7,079 bases of DNA from Anaerolineae bacterium CG2_30_64_16 (GTDB taxonomy: Bacteria > Chloroflexota > Anaerolineae > CG2-30-64-16): positions 1 to 7,079 of the forward strand of contig MNXL01000086.1 in NCBI GenBank assembly GCA_001871755.1, written 5' to 3'. Made by a program: the position numbers and the translations under genes. The first letter of the stretch is position 1. Each line of letters starts with the position of its first letter. This document shows, in pieces, positions 5,567 through 7,079 of this stretch. The notes below the pieces were generated by a model. That model ran no database searches, was not told the origin of the DNA, and saw nothing but the letters and a program-made list of their open reading frames with translations.

Positions 5567-7079
5567 ATGAGACTATCACCGACACATCCCCTTCGCCGCA
5601 TCTTGACCCTGACCACCTGTCTGCTGATTTTGACCGGTCTGGTGATCAGCCTCCCTCTGGCGACAGGCCCCCGGGCAACCGCTCAGTCTGGCGAACCTTT
5701 CGGCGCGGCGCTTCCTCTGCTGCAACGAGGTCCGACGTTGCCGCGGGTCGCTGAGACGGCACTTTCGTCCCGGACCGGTTTCGTGCCGCCGCCGATAGAT
5801 CTCTCGCATCTGCGCGGCGAGTGGCAAGGTCCCGCGGTCGTCAACGTGCCCTCCCGTCTCGATTGGCGGACGACCGGCAAGGTCAGCCCGGTCAAGAATC
5901 AGGGCGTGTGCAACGCGTGTTACACTTTTGCCAGCATCGCCGCGCTCGAATCCAGGCTGCTGATTGACGGCGCGGGGCTGTGGGATTTCTCGGAGAACAA
6001 CGCCAAAGAGTGCAACTGGTGCCAGAACGGCTGCGGCCTCGGCAACGCTCTCCAGGTCGCCAGCTTCTTCGCCCAGAAGGGCACAGTGCTGGAATCGTGC
6101 GATCCGTATGTGCCGGCGGATGTGGCGTGCAAGTCTACCTGCCCATACCAGAAAACCGTGTTGGACTGGCGCACGCTCTCCGGCAACCACGTGCCCGCCA
6201 CCGATGCCTTGAAGAACGCCATCGCGACCTACGGTCCGATCCACGTCACCCTCTACATTGGCAACGGCGACGCCTGGGCAGATGAATTCAGCAACTACGA
6301 CGGTAGCTATACGCTCTACTATCCCGGAACACAGGCGCCCAACCATGCCGTGTTGATCGTCGGTTGGGATGACGACCTGGTTCATGCCGGCGGACGCGGC
6401 GGCTGGATCGTGAAGAATAGCTGGGGTACCGGTTGGGGCGGCACGGCCGGTTATGGGAGCGAGGGCGGTTATTTCACCATCGCTTACGGCGCCGCACAGA
6501 TCGGCCAATACGCGGGCTTCCCCTATCAATGGCAGGATTACGACCCGGGTGGCGCAGTCTGGTACTACGACGAGGGTGGCTTCGACGGCTCGGTCGGCTA
6601 CAACAAGCCGACGGCCTGGGCGCTGGCGAAATTCATCCCGCCGGCGAACACCCGCATCACGCGGGTCGAATTTTGGACCACCGACGTCACGACCGATGTG
6701 GACGTCTACCTCTACGATCAGTTCGACGGAACCACCCTGGGTGGACTGCTGGCGAGCAAGCTGAACCTGACCTTTGACAGCGCCGGCTATCATTCGGTCG
6801 CGCTCAATGCACCGGTCGCGGTGACGGCCGGCAACGATGTCATCGCCGTCATCAAGGTGACGAACGCCAGCTATGGCTATCCCATCGCGATAGACTCTGC
6901 GGGGCCGCACGAGATCGGCAAGACCTACATGAGCTCGAACGGCAGTGCTTGGGACGATGTGGGGACGGACCAGGCGGCGGATGTGGCCCTGCGTCTGCGT
7001 ACGTCATCGCAGCCCGTCGTGCCCACCGCCACCGCGTCGCCAACTGCAACACGCACCGTGACGCCGACGGTGACGCGCA
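5567..7079 (+). CDS. Secreted papain-like (C1A) cysteine protease with lectin-like domain and PT linker (3' partial)
   Basis: The open frame encodes 504 residues and runs off the window end without a stop. Residues 1-39 form a signal peptide: Arg10-Arg11, hydrophobic core 12-33, and AxA at 37-39 with cleavage likely before Q40. A short pro-segment (40-93) lacks a recognisable inhibitor-I29 pattern. The protease domain starts near VPSRLDWR (94-101). It holds the full catalytic set: oxyanion Gln112 and nucleophile Cys118 in NQGVCNACYTFAS, His260 in NHAVLIVGW, and Asn284 in WIVKNSWGTGWG. Extra cysteines (115, 149, 152, 156, 178, 188, 192) suggest disulfides, fitting export. Residues about 345-480 (ITRVEFWTT..VDVYLYD...) resemble the lectin-like beta-sandwich found after bacterial and archaeal C1 proteases. 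From 486 a PTATASPTATRTVTP linker begins, as in the first gene. The likely role is extracellular protein digestion or surface-protein processing. Family assignment is firm; the lectin-like call is moderate. Confidence 0.9.
   Translation, partial: MRLSPTHPLRRILTLTTCLLILTGLVISLPLATGPRATAQSGEPFGAALPLLQRGPTLPRVAETALSSRTGFVPPPIDLSHLRGEWQGPAVVNVPSRLDWRTTGKVSPVKNQGVCNACYTFASIAALESRLLIDGAGLWDFSENNAKECNWCQNGCGLGNALQVASFFAQKGTVLESCDPYVPADVACKSTCPYQKTVLDWRTLSGNHVPATDALKNAIATYGPIHVTLYIGNGDAWADEFSNYDGSYTLYYPGTQAPNHAVLIVGWDDDLVHAGGRGGWIVKNSWGTGWGGTAGYGSEGGYFTIAYGAAQIGQYAGFPYQWQDYDPGGAVWYYDEGGFDGSVGYNKPTAWALAKFIPPANTRITRVEFWTTDVTTDVDVYLYDQFDGTTLGGLLASKLNLTFDSAGYHSVALNAPVAVTAGNDVIAVIKVTNASYGYPIAIDSAGPHEIGKTYMSSNGSAWDDVGTDQAADVALRLRTSSQPVVPTATASPTATRTVTPTVTR

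Noticed and set aside
5576..6910. 444-codon open frame on the - strand
   Set aside because: It lies wholly opposite the protease gene, whose catalytic motifs are intact. Its translation has no recognisable domain and reflects GC-rich codon bias on the other strand.
1..7079. A new defence, mobile or biosynthetic multi-gene system
   Set aside because: No nuclease, reverse transcriptase, transposase, toxin or scaffold gene is visible. The genes are two exported enzymes, two lipid-type membrane enzymes and one hypothetical protein, with no operon-wide linkage evident.

Overview
This 7.1 kb window is GC-rich and probably comes from a member of the Chloroflexota (Anaerolineae/Caldilineae type). 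That placement is an inference. It rests on large secreted proteins with Pro-Thr/Ala-Thr low-complexity linkers, an 'LPLIL'-type motif after the linker of the first protein, and dispersed GC-rich palindromes. No marker gene or rRNA confirms it. All genes I can support are on the + strand.

Layout: (1) 1-2657 is the 3' part of a large, probably secreted glycoside-hydrolase-like protein. It has a carbohydrate-binding-like N-terminal region, a beta-rich domain, a putative catalytic barrel, a C-terminal beta region and a PT-rich tail. Two repeat-like DNA segments sit inside its reading frame. (2) 2731-2759 is a good sigma-70-type promoter that starts almost on top of the next gene. (3) 2777-3457 encodes a divergent PlsY-family membrane acyltransferase. 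(4) 3509-3555 is a strong inverted repeat. (5) 3593-4810 encodes a membrane-anchored family-2 glycosyltransferase resembling HpnB/CrtQ. (6) 4835-4865 is a second hairpin. (7) 4910-5401 encodes a conserved-type hypothetical protein with a C-x4-C-x-C motif and a very basic tail. (8) 5567-7079 is the 5' part of a secreted papain-like (C1A) cysteine protease with a complete Cys/His/Asn triad and a lectin-like domain. It enters a second PT-rich linker where the window ends.

How they may work together: the two flanking genes look like an extracellular polymer-degrading set with a shared linker style, one acting on carbohydrate and one on protein. The two middle membrane proteins, a PlsY-like acyltransferase and a lipid-type glycosyltransferase, could act on a common lipid such as an acylated glycolipid or carotenoid glycoside, but only adjacency supports this. 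No mobile element, CRISPR array, tRNA, rRNA or defence system was seen. No intergenic gap exceeds 300 bases. I found no clear new multi-gene system. The points most worth following are the divergent PlsY active-site motifs, the in-frame repeat insertions, and the non-coding hairpins.
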